Shown here piece by piece: positions 52,271 through 60,574 of a stretch of 64,000 nucleotides of DNA. Position numbers and translations under genes: made by a program. Positions within the stretch are counted from its first letter, which is position 1. Every line of letters starts with the position of its first letter. The DNA lies in NCBI GenBank assembly GCA_014378525.1, contig JACMNL010000132.1, positions 1 to 64,000 on the forward strand, read 5' to 3'. Origin of the DNA: Bacteriovorax sp. GTDB lineage: Bacteria; Bdellovibrionota; Bacteriovoracia; Bacteriovoracales; Bacteriovoracaceae. A model generated the notes under the pieces. That model was given only the letters and a program-made list of their open reading frames with translations. It ran no database searches and had not been told where the DNA came from.

Positions 52271-54028
52271 ATGCAAAAACGACAGCCCTTTTTTAATTTT
52301 TCACTTTATGTTCTGATTGATGAATTTGATTTCACATGGCGGGATCTCGTTGCCATTATGATGTTCATTTCTTCTTTATGGCTCGGGATAAATCTCATCC
52401 GGGATATGGACGTGCCTTACAGCACTACAACTTTTCAGAACCTTGATTTGAGTTACTCCAGAATTCCGTATTACATGATGAGAAGTACGTTTCGAATGTT
52501 CCTTGCCTATGGCGCTTCTTTATTATTCACCACAACCATTGGTTACTGGGCCTATCGTAGCAAGCGCGCCAGAGCTTTTATCATTCCGATCGTTGATATT
52601 TTACAATCCGTTCCTGTACTGGGATTTTTGTCGATCACGGTGACAGGATTTATGTCTTTTTTTCCACATAATCTTCTGGGAGTGGAGCTGGCGAGTCTGT
52701 TTGCTATTTTTACAGGCCAGGTCTGGAATATGACTTTAGGTTTTTATCATTCGCTAATTACACTTCCAAACGACTTAAAAGAGGTTTCCCGGGTCTATAA
52801 ATTAAATCCCTGGCAGCGCTTTACCAGACTGGAGTTGCCGAATTCGACAATATCTCTTGTGTGGAATTCAATGATGAGTTTTGGTGGCGGATGGTTTTTC
52901 GTTGTTCAAAGTGAAATGATTACTGTGCTGGGAAAAAATATCAAGCTGCCAGGAATTGGGTCATATATGGGAATGGCGCTTGAAAAAGGGGACTCCCGGG
53001 CCGCGCTGTATGCAGTCCTTGCAATGGTGACTACAATTGTTTTAATCGATTTATTATTCTGGAAACCAATCACTGTGTGGTCCATGAAATTTAAAAACGA
53101 GCAAGTGGATTCAAGCGAAAATCCGAAGTCGTTAATTTTTGAAATTTTAAACAAATCGAAACTTGTGAATAGAATTGTTAATTTCATAATGAGTTCAATC
53201 GATACATTTTTTAACTGGTTTTTTAATCTTGGTGCCGTGGTCTTTTATAAAAACAACAGAAAAACCAGAGTTACAAAGAACAATAAAATACTGGATTTTG
53301 TTTTTTATCTTTTAGTTATCATCCTTATCTTTTACGTCACTTGGTTTGCTTTCAGCGAAATAAAAAATAAAATTTCCTTTCCTGATATCCTGCTGGTTTT
53401 AAAACTTGGAACCTACACAATGCTTAGAGTTTTTCTGATGGTCATTGTATCAACAGTTATCTGGACACCAATAGGTGTTTGGGTTGGATTTCGTCCGAAC
53501 GCTGCAAGAATTGTAAGACCTATGGCGCAGATTGGAGCTTCATTTCCCATCAACATGACTTTCCCGATTGTTGTAGGATTTTTTATCAGTCACAATGTCG
53601 ATATGAACTGGGGAAGTATTTTTCTGCTTTCTCTCGGGGCCCAGTGGTATGTTCTATTTAATATCATAGCCGGCGCATCTTCTATTCCAGGCGATATGAA
53701 AGAGTGTGCACGTATTTTTAAATTAAAAGGTATCAAGCTCTGGTCTAAGATGATTATCCCTGCGATCTTTCCTTATTGGGTAACCGGGGCGTGTACGGCC
53801 GCTGGTGGTGCATGGAATGCCAGCATCGTTGCCGAGTATGCTAGTTTTGGAAAACAGAAATTGATTGCTCAGGGACTTGGATCCTACATTTCGCAGGCGA
53901 CGAGTGATGGAAACTGGAACGGAATTTTCTTAAGCATCGTCACGATGTCTGTGTTTGTTGTTTTCATTAATCGCTTTGTTTGGCGCAATCTTTATAAATT
54001 GTCTGCTGAAAAGTTTCATTTGGAATAG
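52271..54028 (+). CDS. ABC importer permease, duplicated NitT/TauT-type
   Basis: This 585-residue protein holds two permease halves of the binding-protein-dependent type (COG4986-like). The first (about 80-270) carries GYWAYRSKRARAFIIPIVDILQSVPVLGF and the EAA-like loop KEVSRVYKLNPWQRFTRLELPN. The second (about 375-575) carries a matching KECARIFKLKGIKLWSKMIIPA. EAA loops dock on the ATPase encoded next. Nitrate, sulfonate, thiamine-precursor or similar anions are family substrates. It has no binding-protein partner in the window. An in-frame stop just upstream fixes the ATG at 52271. Confidence 0.88.
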   Translation: MQKRQPFFNFSLYVLIDEFDFTWRDLVAIMMFISSLWLGINLIRDMDVPYSTTTFQNLDLSYSRIPYYMMRSTFRMFLAYGASLLFTTTIGYWAYRSKRARAFIIPIVDILQSVPVLGFLSITVTGFMSFFPHNLLGVELASLFAIFTGQVWNMTLGFYHSLITLPNDLKEVSRVYKLNPWQRFTRLELPNSTISLVWNSMMSFGGGWFFVVQSEMITVLGKNIKLPGIGSYMGMALEKGDSRAALYAVLAMVTTIVLIDLLFWKPITVWSMKFKNEQVDSSENPKSLIFEILNKSKLVNRIVNFIMSSIDTFFNWFFNLGAVVFYKNNRKTRVTKNNKILDFVFYLLVIILIFYVTWFAFSEIKNKISFPDILLVLKLGTYTMLRVFLMVIVSTVIWTPIGVWVGFRPNAARIVRPMAQIGASFPINMTFPIVVGFFISHNVDMNWGSIFLLSLGAQWYVLFNIIAGASSIPGDMKECARIFKLKGIKLWSKMIIPAIFPYWVTGACTAAGGAWNASIVAEYASFGKQKLIAQGLGSYISQATSDGNWNGIFLSIVTMSVFVVFINRFVWRNLYKLSAEKFHLE

Positions 54029-54036
54029 GTGAATTT

Positions 54037-55359
54037 ATGAAAGTATTAACTTCTCTTGAAAAAGTTTCTAAAACATACAATCTTGAAAATGATCAAGATG
54101 TTTTAATTTTAAAAGATATTAACTTAACGGTTAAAGAAGGTGAGTTCATCGCGCTCCTTGGCCAGTCTGGTTCCGGAAAATCAACCATTCTCAGAATCAT
54201 GTCAGGTCTTATTCCTCCAAGCACAGGACGAGTCATACATAACGAAGAAGTTCTGGATGATGTTAACTCTGATGTGGCAATTGTTTTTCAAAGTTTCGCT
54301 CTCTATCCATGGCTCTCAGTTGCTGAAAATGTCCGCATTGGTCTTAACCAGAGAAAACTGACGAAAACAGAAGAAGACAGTGAAATTGAAAATGCGCTCG
54401 ATCTCATTGGTCTTGGTGGACACGAAAATGCATATCCAAAAGAGTTGTCCGGTGGAATGAGACAACGTGTAGGTTTCGCCCGCGCACTCGTGGCCAAACC
54501 AGAAATTCTTGCAATGGACGAGCCCTTCAGTGCACTCGATGTTTTTACTGCCAGAAATTTACGTGCTGAAATTATCCGTCTCTGGCAAAACGGAAATGCC
54601 GGATTCAAATCTGCTTTCATGGTGACTCACAATATTCAGGATGCCGTTGCAATGGCCTCGCGAATTTTAATTCTTTCAAGTAATCCCGGGAGTGTTGTAT
54701 ACGATATAAAAAATGAACTCTCTTACCCTAGAGATGAAAAGTCTTTCGAGTTCCAGGCAAGGGTGGATGAAATTCACGATATGATAACTAGCTTAACTCT
54801 TCCTGATAAAGATAAGGATTATGAAAAATCATTTATAATGCCAAAGGATTTGAAGGAAGGTCCATCAACTGAACTATCACACCGTATTGAATCGATTCCT
54901 GCCGTAACAGCAGGAAGGATGATCGGTCTTCTTGAAATGATTGCTAATGATAAAGGATTGGTAGATATTTTTGATTTGTCAGCACAAATGCGTGAGGAGT
55001 TTGGTCTAACTATTTCCGTTACAAAAGCACTAGAGCTTCTGGATCTGGTAGAAACACCTAAGCATGATGTTGTACTCACTCAACTTGGCCATCAACTTGT
55101 TATCTCCAATACTCTCGATAGAAAAATTATTTTCAGGGATCAGATTAAAAAACTCAATCTGTTTAAAATTATTTTAAATAAACTTGAAATGCAGACTGAG
55201 GTCAGTGAAGTCGCACTTCAGGAAGAAATTGCAGATAAACTTCCTTATGAAAACGCCGATAAAATATTCGATACCATTGTCGACTGGGGACGTTTTGCAG
55301 AGATCCTCGATTACGATATAAACAGGAAAGTTATTTACGCGCCTGAAGAAGAAAATTAA
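54037..55359 (+). CDS. ABC importer ATPase, NitT/TauT-type with AAA-associated C-terminus
   Basis: The ATPase half (about 1-250) has Walker [18 protein letters not shown]-loop [13 protein letters not shown], signature [16 protein letters not shown], Walker [13 protein letters not shown] and a switch His in [10 protein letters not shown]. Residues about 275-440 form an extra domain like the AAA-associated C-terminal domain seen on nitrate/sulfonate-type ATPases ([20 protein letters not shown]). It follows the permease by 8 nt and would power it. Confidence 0.92.
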   Translation: MKVLTSLEKVSKTYNLENDQDVLILKDINLTVKEGEFIALLGQSGSGKSTILRIMSGLIPPSTGRVIHNEEVLDDVNSDVAIVFQSFALYPWLSVAENVRIGLNQRKLTKTEEDSEIENALDLIGLGGHENAYPKELSGGMRQRVGFARALVAKPEILAMDEPFSALDVFTARNLRAEIIRLWQNGNAGFKSAFMVTHNIQDAVAMASRILILSSNPGSVVYDIKNELSYPRDEKSFEFQARVDEIHDMITSLTLPDKDKDYEKSFIMPKDLKEGPSTELSHRIESIPAVTAGRMIGLLEMIANDKGLVDIFDLSAQMREEFGLTISVTKALELLDLVETPKHDVVLTQLGHQLVISNTLDRKIIFRDQIKKLNLFKIILNKLEMQTEVSEVALQEEIADKLPYENADKIFDTIVDWGRFAEILDYDINRKVIYAPEEEN

Positions 55360-55384
55360 AAGAATAAAAACACCTGGGAAATGG

Positions 55385-55717
55385 ATGATCATTTTAAAAA
55401 CACTGCTTCTATTTATCGTTACTTCACTCACAGAAATCATTGGATGTTATCTTCCATATCTCTGGCTGAAAGAAGGAAGGTCAGTATGGCTTTTGTTACC
55501 TGCGGCCTTGAGTCTATTCTTGTTTTCCTGGTTGCTCACACTTCATAATACAAACGCAGGACGAATATACGCTGCCTATGGTGGAATCTATATTTCAGTA
55601 GCTCTTTTCTGGATGTGGTTTGTAGAAGGTAAGAGACCTGATCATTGGGATGCTATTGGAATTTGTATAATTCTAATTGGTAGCGGGATTATATATTTTT
55701 CTCCGCACAGAATTTAG
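55385..55717 (+). CDS. YnfA/UPF0060 family small membrane protein
   Basis: A 110-residue protein with four helices and the YnfA pattern: [67 protein letters not shown]. The family is an SMR-like putative efflux protein group. Length is right for the family. It lies 25 nt after the ATPase gene and could be part of the importer operon, though a functional link is not evident. Confidence 0.9.
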   Translation: MIILKTLLLFIVTSLTEIIGCYLPYLWLKEGRSVWLLLPAALSLFLFSWLLTLHNTNAGRIYAAYGGIYISVALFWMWFVEGKRPDHWDAIGICIILIGSGIIYFSPHRI

Positions 55718-55736
55718 TAAAAATAAGTTGAAAGAA

Positions 55737-55811
55737 TGGTAGTCGGAATAGGGATCGAACCTACGACCACTTGGATGTCGACCAAGCGCTCTACCACTGA
55801 GCTATCCGACT
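55737..55811 (-). tRNA. tRNA-Val(GAC)
   Basis: On the minus strand the 75-nt cloverleaf has a perfect 7-bp acceptor stem (AGTCGGA/TCCGACT), D arm GCTC-AGTGGTA-GAGC, anticodon arm CTTGG-TCGACAT-CCAAG, T arm with TTCGATC loop, discriminator A and an encoded CCA. The anticodon is GAC (valine). Position 33 is C rather than the near-universal U, which is unusual. A Asp(GTC) reading would need a shifted loop and breaks the stem. Confidence 0.93.
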
Positions 55812-55918
55812 ATTGATGAGCGCCTATACTAAGATCCCTCGAGTTTCCTGTCAAACTTTCTGTTGTGTGTTATCTGTTTTTTTCGTGCCTGCAGTTTCCA
55901 CATAAGCTATATTTAAGC

Positions 55919-57568
55919 ATGCAGAAAAATAGAATGCCTCTCAACTTCGGTGGCCTCCTTTGGGGCCAGTTAAAAGAATTTAAAATTTACTACATCTTCG
56001 GTGCCATCGCACTTGTTGCCACTCACGAAATCCAAAGTCAGCTGCCATTTATGGCAAAAGAGCTGGCGGATTTTGTCGCGAAAAATAACAATGAACTTCG
56101 TCCGAGTTTATTTTTTTTATGTGCGCTGGGAATTCTGGTTTTCAGAACGTCTTCAAGAATTTTATTTTTTTATCCGGCCCGTTTATTACAAAAGTTTTTG
56201 CGTGCAGAACTTCTGGAGAAACTGGAATCCAATACACCTCAGAGATTTCGTCATTTAAATTCAGGTCAGCTTTTTCAATACCTCTCGGGGGACATTGATC
56301 AGATCAGGGCCTTGATCGGGTTCGTTGGTCTTCAAGGTGCAAACTTTATTATCGCGTTTTGTATTCTTGTTCCGAAGATGATGGCGTTTAATGCCGGCCT
56401 GTTAGTTGCGCTGACTCCGATGCTTGCGTGTTTTATTATTTTCACAGTTGTTGTTTCACGAAACAGAAAATATTTTAAACTGACTCAGGATATGCAGGGT
56501 GAAGTTCAAAACTTAATCATGGAAAGTTATGTAGGGAAGAGAACGATTAAAAACTTCCACTCAGAAGACTCGTTCATGAAACTCTTTTCTGAACTCTCTT
56601 TGAAAGAACTTTATTATTTTTATAAATCGAGTTTAGGTGTTTCCATTTCAATGCCACTGATTGGATTTGGAGTCGGGCTCTCACTTTTATGGGGTGCCCA
56701 GATTATTAAGGCCAACCATCTCGGTGCAACTTCCTTAATTTTATTTTCAGGATTTATTTTCTTATTCATGGAGCCGATGGGGTATCTTTCATGGATTGGG
56801 ATCGTCGTTTCACGATCGCACGCTTCTTGGGAGCGTTTAAAAGACCTGGATTTAGCTCTGACAACTTCCATTGAAGCTGAAGAGAAGCTGAGAAATTTAA
56901 ACCTTGAAGTTGTAGAAAACAATTACAAACTCCCTTACTGGGAAAACTCACTGACAATTAATTTCCGGCCGAATGCCTGGAACGTGATGATTGCCAAAAC
57001 CGGTCACGGTAAAAGTGAGATGTTATTAAAGCTTTCAGAAGTTTTAAGACAGCGCGGGAAAAATATCAGCTTAGTTGCGCAGGATCCATATATCTTCAAC
57101 GATACGATCGAGCGAAACGTATTTCTTGGAAAAAAAGAAACGGATGCTGAGCGCGAGTATGCAAAAACTATTTTAAAAATTCTGGGGCTAGATTATTTAG
57201 AGCCGAACCTTGAAAATCTTATGAAGATGGAAGTGGGAGAAAACGGAAAACGTTTATCCGGCGGGCAGGCGAAAAGATTAAGCCTGGTTCGAAGCCTGAT
57301 GAGTGAAGCGGAAATTCTCATCTGGGATGACCCGTTTTCATCTGTGGATTTAATTCTGGAAAAAGAAATTATCCTGGAATTAAAAAAACATCCGATTATG
57401 AACAACAAAACAATTATTTTGACGAGCCACCGTCTCTCGACCGTCAGACACTCCGACTATCTGGTATTTCTGGATAAAGAGGATGGAGTGGTTGAAGAAG
57501 GAATGGTTAACGATTTACTAAGAGAAAACAGCAAGACGTATGAATACTTCCAAAAACAAATGGTATAG
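55919..57568 (+). CDS. ABC exporter subunit A (degenerate ATP site half)
   Basis: A membrane domain of about six helices precedes a nucleotide-binding domain. I start at the ATG at 55919 (549 residues); the upstream GTG/ATG region looks like promoter. The Walker A is AKTGHGKS (first Gly replaced by Ala), the signature RLSGGQAKRLSLVRSLM is canonical, and Walker B ends WDDP so the catalytic Glu is Asp (about 471). The H-loop His is present. This is the pattern of the non-catalytic half of heterodimeric exporters. It overlaps the partner gene by 29 nt. Confidence 0.88.
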   Translation: MQKNRMPLNFGGLLWGQLKEFKIYYIFGAIALVATHEIQSQLPFMAKELADFVAKNNNELRPSLFFLCALGILVFRTSSRILFFYPARLLQKFLRAELLEKLESNTPQRFRHLNSGQLFQYLSGDIDQIRALIGFVGLQGANFIIAFCILVPKMMAFNAGLLVALTPMLACFIIFTVVVSRNRKYFKLTQDMQGEVQNLIMESYVGKRTIKNFHSEDSFMKLFSELSLKELYYFYKSSLGVSISMPLIGFGVGLSLLWGAQIIKANHLGATSLILFSGFIFLFMEPMGYLSWIGIVVSRSHASWERLKDLDLALTTSIEAEEKLRNLNLEVVENNYKLPYWENSLTINFRPNAWNVMIAKTGHGKSEMLLKLSEVLRQRGKNISLVAQDPYIFNDTIERNVFLGKKETDAEREYAKTILKILGLDYLEPNLENLMKMEVGENGKRLSGGQAKRLSLVRSLMSEAEILIWDDPFSSVDLILEKEIILELKKHPIMNNKTIILTSHRLSTVRHSDYLVFLDKEDGVVEEGMVNDLLRENSKTYEYFQKQMV

Positions 57569-59324
57569 TTTATTTTTCTTTGAAGGCTCAAAAGGGATGC
57601 TGGCATTAACAGTCGTCTGTTTGATTTTGTCTTCCGTTCTCGGGGTCAGAACTCCACAACTTGTGGCGAACCTGTCTAAGAATTACAGTGATGACTCACT
57701 TTTTTCATCATCGCTTCTGGCGTTGTTTTACAACTTTCTTTTCGTTTACTTAAACAGAGTTATGTATCAGCTTGCCGTGAATAAATATGTGCGCCTTCTA
57801 ATTCAATATGCCCGCACTCAAACTTACGGCAGATGGCTTTCAAGCAATGAGCACGACAGTGAAAAGTATCCGCAAGGGGAAATCCTCTCGCGTATTATGT
57901 CGGACACTGAAGCTATTCGAGATTTGATTACCTCAGGTTCATTCGGTATTTTTATTGATTTAAGTTTCGTTGTTTCATGTTTGATCGGTTTCATTACATT
58001 AAATAAATTCACCGGATTTTTTATCAGTGGAACTGAAGTGCTGGTGACTCTAGGACTTATCTGGGGAAGCCAGCTGATGCGTGATGTGTTTATGAAGCTC
58101 AGAAACTCTCAGGCGAAAGTTAACCGTGTTACGGCCAACGTTCTGGGTGGATTCCACCAGATGTATTACACCCGTCACGACAAGTACGCTTCAGTGAAAT
58201 CGAATGCGGCCTTCGAAGACTTTTTAGAAAAACAAAATCAGGCCAACAATTTAGATGCTGCTTACTACGCTGTTGCTGAATCGCTTTATCCGATTTTACT
58301 GGCGCTGGTTATATTTGTATTTCCTTATTCTGGATTAACGGAAGCTGCCCTTATTTTTGCTATTGTGGATTTAATCCAGAGATCGATCAGTCCTATTAAA
58401 GAAATTTCAGGAAAAATTGCGAACATCCAGAGAGCGATTACGGGGATCGATCGCATTCAGCATTTTTTAAATGACATGCCTTTTAAACTGATGATGAACT
58501 CTTCAAGACTTTTATCTGAAACTCATCACTCGCGCTTAGTGAAACTTGACGTCAACGTTCCGAAGTTTACTTATCCTAAACGAGTAAAGAAAAATGCAGA
58601 TGACACTGAAGAAGTACGCGATACTTTTTCTCTTCAAAATATTAAATTCCAGGGTTACCCGGGGCAGTTGATTGGGATCGTGGGACTATCCGGTTCAGGT
58701 AAGTCAACTCTCTTGAATATTCTCGCTGGAAATGTGATTGCCCCTGAAGCCGTTGTAGATCTGACTATGAAGACCGATGAAAAGAATTATCATCTGGCGA
58801 TCCGCGATCTGGATGAATACCGCCGCGAAGTGAGTATCGTTTCTCAGGAATCGCATATTTTCAGTGAATCACTTATTTTCAATATCACATTGAAACGTGA
58901 ACTGGTTCCAGCGGAAATTGAGCATTTTGAAAAAACATGGAAAGAACTTGAAACGAGCATCCCTTACTTAAAAACCATGGGACTTAAGACTTTCGAAAAG
59001 ATCAATCCTACAAAATTATCGTTGGGGCAAAGACAACTTCTGGCCGGCGTTCGTGCCTGCTATTTAAAAAAGAACATCGTCTTCTTCGACGAGATTTCTT
59101 CGGCCCTGGACTCGGAACTGGAGCAGGCCCTGCGTGTTTGTATTCTCCTGATTCAGGAGTTCTCACTCACGATTATCGTCGCTCACAGAGTAGAGACCAT
59201 CATTGGAGCAGACCAGATTCTGGTCATGGATAAAGGTCTGGTTGTTGACTCGGGGAATCACGAAGAACTTTTAAAATCTTCGAATGTTTACCAGGAATTT
59301 ATCCGCGAACTCTCGCATTCCTGA
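57540..59324 (+). CDS. ABC exporter subunit B (catalytic half)
   Basis: Partner half-transporter of 594 residues. A six-helix membrane domain (about 15-300) precedes a nucleotide-binding domain with Walker A GLSGSGKSTLLN, Q-loop VSQESHIFSESL, Walker B NIVFFDEISSALDS with the catalytic Glu, and switch His in IVAHRVET. Its signature is noncanonical, KLSLGQRQLLAG, with Gly replaced by Leu. Combined with subunit A, the two composite ATP sites would be one active and one degenerate, as in TM287/288 or LmrCD. The exported substrate is unknown. Confidence 0.9.
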   Translation: MNTSKNKWYSLFFFEGSKGMLALTVVCLILSSVLGVRTPQLVANLSKNYSDDSLFSSSLLALFYNFLFVYLNRVMYQLAVNKYVRLLIQYARTQTYGRWLSSNEHDSEKYPQGEILSRIMSDTEAIRDLITSGSFGIFIDLSFVVSCLIGFITLNKFTGFFISGTEVLVTLGLIWGSQLMRDVFMKLRNSQAKVNRVTANVLGGFHQMYYTRHDKYASVKSNAAFEDFLEKQNQANNLDAAYYAVAESLYPILLALVIFVFPYSGLTEAALIFAIVDLIQRSISPIKEISGKIANIQRAITGIDRIQHFLNDMPFKLMMNSSRLLSETHHSRLVKLDVNVPKFTYPKRVKKNADDTEEVRDTFSLQNIKFQGYPGQLIGIVGLSGSGKSTLLNILAGNVIAPEAVVDLTMKTDEKNYHLAIRDLDEYRREVSIVSQESHIFSESLIFNITLKRELVPAEIEHFEKTWKELETSIPYLKTMGLKTFEKINPTKLSLGQRQLLAGVRACYLKKNIVFFDEISSALDSELEQALRVCILLIQEFSLTIIVAHRVETIIGADQILVMDKGLVVDSGNHEELLKSSNVYQEFIRELSHS

Positions 59325-59382
59325 TTTTTTCTCGCTATCATTATGACTAGTGAAAAATTATCTATCCAAGGTAGGAGTCGTA

Positions 59383-60438
59383 ATGAAAAAGCTTATGGGC
59401 AAATTAACACCGTTAATGGCGGTTGCCGTTCTAACTATCGTCGTGATCGCTTGTCAAAAAGAAGCGAATTCAAAACCAAATTTTATTTTTAAACCGGCCC
59501 CTTCTACTGATGTAGTAGCGTCTATTGGTTCAGATAAAATCATGGAAAAAGATTTTGTTAAAGGAATCGAAAGTGACCTTTACGAAGCAGAAATGAAAGT
59601 TTACGAAATTAAAATGGCAAGACTTCAAAGCATGCTTTTAGAGCGTTATATGAATGCTGACCCTGATAAAAAAGGTTTAACAAACGATCAGTTCCTGGAC
59701 CAGAAAATTGCTAAAGGAACGAAAGTTTCAGACGCTGATGTAGAAAAATTCATTAAAGAACGTCAGATCCCGAAAGAGCAGATCAATCCTGAAATCAAAA
59801 CACGTATCGTAGAATATTTAACAGTTGAACAAAAGAAAGTTGCTGTTGAAAAATGGATCGCAGAAAAAACGAAAAAAACTCCGGTTGAAGTTTACTTAAA
59901 AAAACCTCAGTTACCGGTATTCGATGTTCAACTTGGCGACGCAGCTGTTAAAGGCGGCGGAGATGCAAAAGTTACGATCATCGAATTCTCTGATTTCCAG
60001 TGTCCGTTTTGTTCAAAGGGGGCCGTGATCCTGACTGCTCTTGAGAAAAAATACGGAAACAAAATCAAAATCGGATTCAAACATTTTCCACTGCCATTCC
60101 ACGCTCAGGCACGTTTAGCTGCTGAAGCTTCAATGTGTGCAAAAGAGCAGGACATGAAATACTTCTGGAAAATGCACGACGCTATGTTTGCTGACCAGTC
60201 TAAACTTGATAAAGGCAATCTGATTGCTACGGCCAAAAAAGCTGGTGTGAAGGAAGCAGAATTCAAAGCATGTCTGGAAGCAGGTAAGTATAAAGCGAAA
60301 ATCGACGAGTCAGTTGCCGAAGGAACAAACCTTGGGATCAAGTCGACTCCGACTTTCTTCGTAAACGGGAAATTAATTAGTGGTGCTCAACCAATTGAAG
60401 TATTTTCTGATGTTATCGATGAAGAACTAGCAAAATAG
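59383..60438 (+). CDS. DsbA-family lipoprotein with SurA-N-like domain
   Basis: The ATG at 59383 follows TAGGAG and gives 351 residues; the ORF-track start adds 11. A lipoprotein signal ends VVIACQK. Residues about 40-170 resemble the SurA/PrsA N-terminal helical domain (ASIGSDKIMEKDFVKGIESDL, QIPKEQINPEIKTRIVEYLTVEQ). A thioredoxin-fold domain follows (about 190-350) with the active site DFQCPFCSKG and the cis-Pro loop GIKSTPTFFVNGK. It is probably a membrane-tethered oxidase or isomerase for secreted proteins, perhaps kept reduced by DsbD. Confidence 0.85.
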   Translation: MKKLMGKLTPLMAVAVLTIVVIACQKEANSKPNFIFKPAPSTDVVASIGSDKIMEKDFVKGIESDLYEAEMKVYEIKMARLQSMLLERYMNADPDKKGLTNDQFLDQKIAKGTKVSDADVEKFIKERQIPKEQINPEIKTRIVEYLTVEQKKVAVEKWIAEKTKKTPVEVYLKKPQLPVFDVQLGDAAVKGGGDAKVTIIEFSDFQCPFCSKGAVILTALEKKYGNKIKIGFKHFPLPFHAQARLAAEASMCAKEQDMKYFWKMHDAMFADQSKLDKGNLIATAKKAGVKEAEFKACLEAGKYKAKIDESVAEGTNLGIKSTPTFFVNGKLISGAQPIEVFSDVIDEELAK

Positions 60439-60461
60439 TCCACAATAGACCGACTAAAACA

Positions 60462-60488
60462 GTTGGGCAAAGGTCATCTTTGCCCAAC
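60462..60488 (+). terminator. Hairpin after DsbA-like gene
   Basis: GTTGGGCAAAG and CTTTGCCCAAC form a perfect 11-bp stem with a GTCAT loop, 23 nt after the stop. The following TCCAAATCTT is a poor T-tract, so it may act as a terminator or as a 3' end stabiliser. Confidence 0.6.
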
Positions 60489-60511
60489 TCCAAATCTTGC
60501 CCCTGATCCTA

Positions 60512-60517
60512 TATAAT
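60512..60517 (+). promoter_or_regulatory. -10-like box before coiled-coil gene
   Basis: TATAAT lies 57 nt before the coiled-coil gene ATG and after the preceding hairpin. No strong -35 is visible at the right spacing. Confidence 0.35.
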
Positions 60518-60574
60518 TGTTTAATGCCAATCCCTCAAAAATTATTGGGGCCTATTGTGTATTAAGGGTTATTT

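Noticed and set aside
52246-52296. Short ORF MKTLMRL... overlapping the permease start
   Set aside because: The upstream AGG is too far away, and most of it lies inside the permease coding region in another frame.
55737-55811. tRNA-Asp(GTC) interpretation
   Set aside because: Shifting the loop so GTC is the anticodon destroys the 5-bp anticodon stem; GAC keeps every stem intact.
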